Below, in pieces: positions 5,845-7,212 of a DNA stretch of 7,212 nucleotides; positions within the stretch are counted from its first letter, which is position 1; every line of letters starts with the position of its first letter. The notes below the pieces were generated by a model. That model was not told where the DNA came from and did no database searches. It was given only the letters and a program-made list of their open reading frames with translations. Made by a program: the position numbers and the translations under genes. The DNA is from Proteobacteria bacterium UBA1858 (lineage in GTDB: Bacteria > Pseudomonadota > Gammaproteobacteria > UBA4575): assembly GCA_002338385.1 (NCBI GenBank), contig DDIE01000007.1:468-7679 (forward strand), in the 5' to 3' direction.

Positions 5845-5873
5845 AGTCTAGTGAAATCTTAACTCTGGTTCAA
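5845..5873 (-). promoter_or_regulatory. Candidate promoter of tRNA-Thr(UGU)
   Basis: On the minus strand TTGAAC (5873-5868) and TAGACT (5850-5845) are 17 bp apart, each four of six to consensus. The start near 5838 would be just upstream of the palindrome at 5795-5837. It would let the tRNA be made independently of coaX. Confidence 0.4.
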
Positions 5874-5893
5874 CGATTTAGTGTGATTTTTAT

Positions 5894-6658
5894 TTAAATA
5901 TCATCACTCGCGGTCGGCACCTGTGCAGATTCGCCACCCGCCATGATAAATAACCCTTCTAGCACTAGATGTGGTCTCGACAGAGTCCCCGGGCGATCAA
6001 AACCCAGTATTTTGTGCCGCCCCCCACCAGTAAAAATGAGCGTGGCTCGACCGAGGTGGCGTTGTATATCCTTAATCACTCCCTGCAGGCCGTAACTGGC
6101 CGTCAATACTGCTCCTGAATGAATAGCATCAGCGCTATTATCGGCAAACAGGTTGATGTCTGCAGATGGCTCCGTGTGGGCCAGTCCTGAGGTGCACATG
6201 GCGAGTGATGCACACATGGTATCCACACCAGGCAGAATAATTCCGCCCAGATGTTGGCCATCTTGTTGCAGCACATCAACGGTTATCGCAGTACCGCAAT
6301 CAACAATGATTTTATGCCCAGCAAAATGCTGATGGGCTGCGACTAGAGTGGCATAGCGATCAACACCGTAGCTTGCAGGTTGACGATAGCCCAGCAGGAT
6401 ACCATGCGCGGCCGTTTGGGATTGATGAAAATGGACCGCCTCAGGCTTATTTATAGCTTGACTGAGTTGCTCATCAAACGCCGCACCCAGCACACTGACG
6501 ATATGAATCTGTTCAGCCTCAGTCAATGGCAGATGTTGCAGGCAATTGTTCAGTTGATCTGTGCGACCATAAGCAAAGGAGTGTACGTGCTGCCAGTAGC
6601 CATCAACAATCTGCACCCACTTACAATAACTGTTACCGAAATCAATCAGTACTATCAT
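5894..6658 (-). CDS. coaX: Type III pantothenate kinase
   Basis: This cytoplasmic enzyme phosphorylates pantothenate with ATP, the first step of coenzyme A synthesis. The type III form belongs to the ASKHA fold, is not feedback-inhibited by CoA and usually needs a monovalent cation. The 254 residues are of normal length. The P-loop-like DFGNSYCKW (6-14) has Asp6, Asn9 and Lys13; SYGVDRYATLVAA (96-108) carries the presumed catalytic Asp100; DCGTAITVD (120-128) is the second phosphate motif, GGIILPG (138-144) contacts pantothenate, and FTGGG (209-213) closes the nucleotide site. All motifs are intact. The ATG at 6658 lies inside the end of birA (17-nt overlap) with GAGGG 7 nt upstream, so the two are co-transcribed and coupled, as in many gammaproteobacteria. 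The SPOR-domain gene that follows coaX in some relatives is absent; tRNA-Thr comes next. Confidence 0.96.
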   Translation of the reverse strand: MIVLIDFGNSYCKWVQIVDGYWQHVHSFAYGRTDQLNNCLQHLPLTEAEQIHIVSVLGAAFDEQLSQAINKPEAVHFHQSQTAAHGILLGYRQPASYGVDRYATLVAAHQHFAGHKIIVDCGTAITVDVLQQDGQHLGGIILPGVDTMCASLAMCTSGLAHTEPSADINLFADNSADAIHSGAVLTASYGLQGVIKDIQRHLGRATLIFTGGGRHKILGFDRPGTLSRPHLVLEGLFIMAGGESAQVPTASDDI

Positions 6659-7212
6659 GATCAGCCCTCAAGCTCACTTCGCCCAGCATAATGTGTTCCT
6701 CACCCATTGCGGTCTCTAATCTCAGACAGCCTTGTTGACTGATACCACGCGCAATGCCCGTGATGGTATCCGTTTCTGACTCAACCCGGACTGGTTTAGC
6801 GTGCAGCAAATCCCATTGCGACCACACCTCAGTAAATGATTTTGGCAGGCCCTGCTCATAACTGACCAGCCCGGCCACGATAGCATTTATGCACCTGACC
6901 GCAATATCATCGCGACTGCCGGCAAAATCTGGCAACTGAGTAATGATATCAGTCCATGGCTGATTAATCGTATGCTGAGAAAAATCTAGGCTGCTGCGTG
7001 ACATGTAAGCATTGACGCCCAAGCCCACAACCAAATGACAGGCGCTATTCATTTCTCCAGAACACTCAATGAGAATGCCAGCAATCTTTTTATCCTGACT
7101 ATAAATATCATTGGGCCACTTTACTTGAATTGCAGGTACCCCCATGTGTGCCAATGCCTGCGCTATCTGTACCGCCAGATAAGGACTGAGTACGCCTGCC
7201 GCATGCAGCGGC
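6642..7212 (-). CDS. birA: Biotin--[acetyl-CoA-carboxylase] ligase, partial
   Basis: It activates biotin to biotinyl-AMP and attaches it to the biotin carboxyl carrier protein; in forms with an N-terminal helix-turn-helix it also represses the biotin genes. The frame is open to the right edge, so the 5' part (including any helix-turn-helix and the GRGRRGR loop) is outside the window. Visible are LSPYLAVQIAQAL, the biotin/ATP motif KWPNDIY, KKIAGILIE with the key Lys, and VVGLGVNAY, all catalytic-domain landmarks. The C-terminal SH3-like domain follows (KPVRVESETDTITGIARGISQQGCLRLET) and ends with LGEVSLR. A TTG at 7154 and an ATG at 7145 are internal codons, not starts. Whether it is the regulatory form cannot be told here. 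It overlaps coaX by 17 nt. Confidence 0.95.
   Translation of the reverse strand, partial: PLHAAGVLSPYLAVQIAQALAHMGVPAIQVKWPNDIYSQDKKIAGILIECSGEMNSACHLVVGLGVNAYMSRSSLDFSQHTINQPWTDIITQLPDFAGSRDDIAVRCINAIVAGLVSYEQGLPKSFTEVWSQWDLLHAKPVRVESETDTITGIARGISQQGCLRLETAMGEEHIMLGEVSLRADHDSTD

Noticed and set aside
6380..6691. Plus-strand open frame opposite coaX/birA
   Set aside because: It is antisense to two confident core genes and has no ribosome binding site.

Overview
The window looks like chromosomal DNA of a gammaproteobacterium; the lineage within the class cannot be fixed from sequence alone. The evidence is the order birA - coaX - tRNA-Thr(UGU) on the minus strand at the right end and tRNA-Tyr(GUA) - tRNA-Gly(UCC) - tRNA-Thr(GGU) on the minus strand at the left end. 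In many gammaproteobacteria these form one run that leads into tufB. The encoded CCA ends, Shine-Dalgarno sequences and sigma70-like promoters fit this.

Layout. At 1-319 are three minus-strand tRNA genes, the leftmost cut by the window edge, with a candidate promoter at 336-365. At 366-575 is a very AT-rich divergent spacer. At 576-2242 are ugd (UDP-glucose 6-dehydrogenase, plus strand) and a tightly linked 101-residue unknown. At 2249-2956 is a minus-strand lipoprotein that converges on them. At 2957-3268 is a divergent intergenic region with promoter candidates and a short tandem repeat. At 3269-4057 are a DUF2878 membrane protein and a stand-alone DUF2470 protein (plus). At 4114-4503 is a DUF4149/TMEM205-like membrane protein (minus; start revised from its ribosome binding site and promoter). 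At 4779-5689 are three small plus-strand genes: an unknown 160-residue protein followed by two small proteins with paired CxxC motifs. At 5711-5786 is tRNA-Thr(UGU), at 5894-6658 coaX, and at 6642-7212 birA (partial), all minus strand.

How it fits together. birA and coaX are core cofactor genes (biotin attachment and coenzyme A synthesis) that overlap by 17 nt. The tRNA genes form the translation cluster. About 5.4 kb carrying eight mostly poorly characterised genes separates tRNA-Thr(UGU) from tRNA-Tyr, where the common arrangement has them adjacent. Each half of the split array has its own plausible promoter. No integrase, transposase or convincing att repeat is visible, so the mechanism and age of the split are unknown. 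The least explained module is the 160/62/69-residue gene set with the two CxxC mini-proteins. No CRISPR array, insertion sequence or known defence system was seen.
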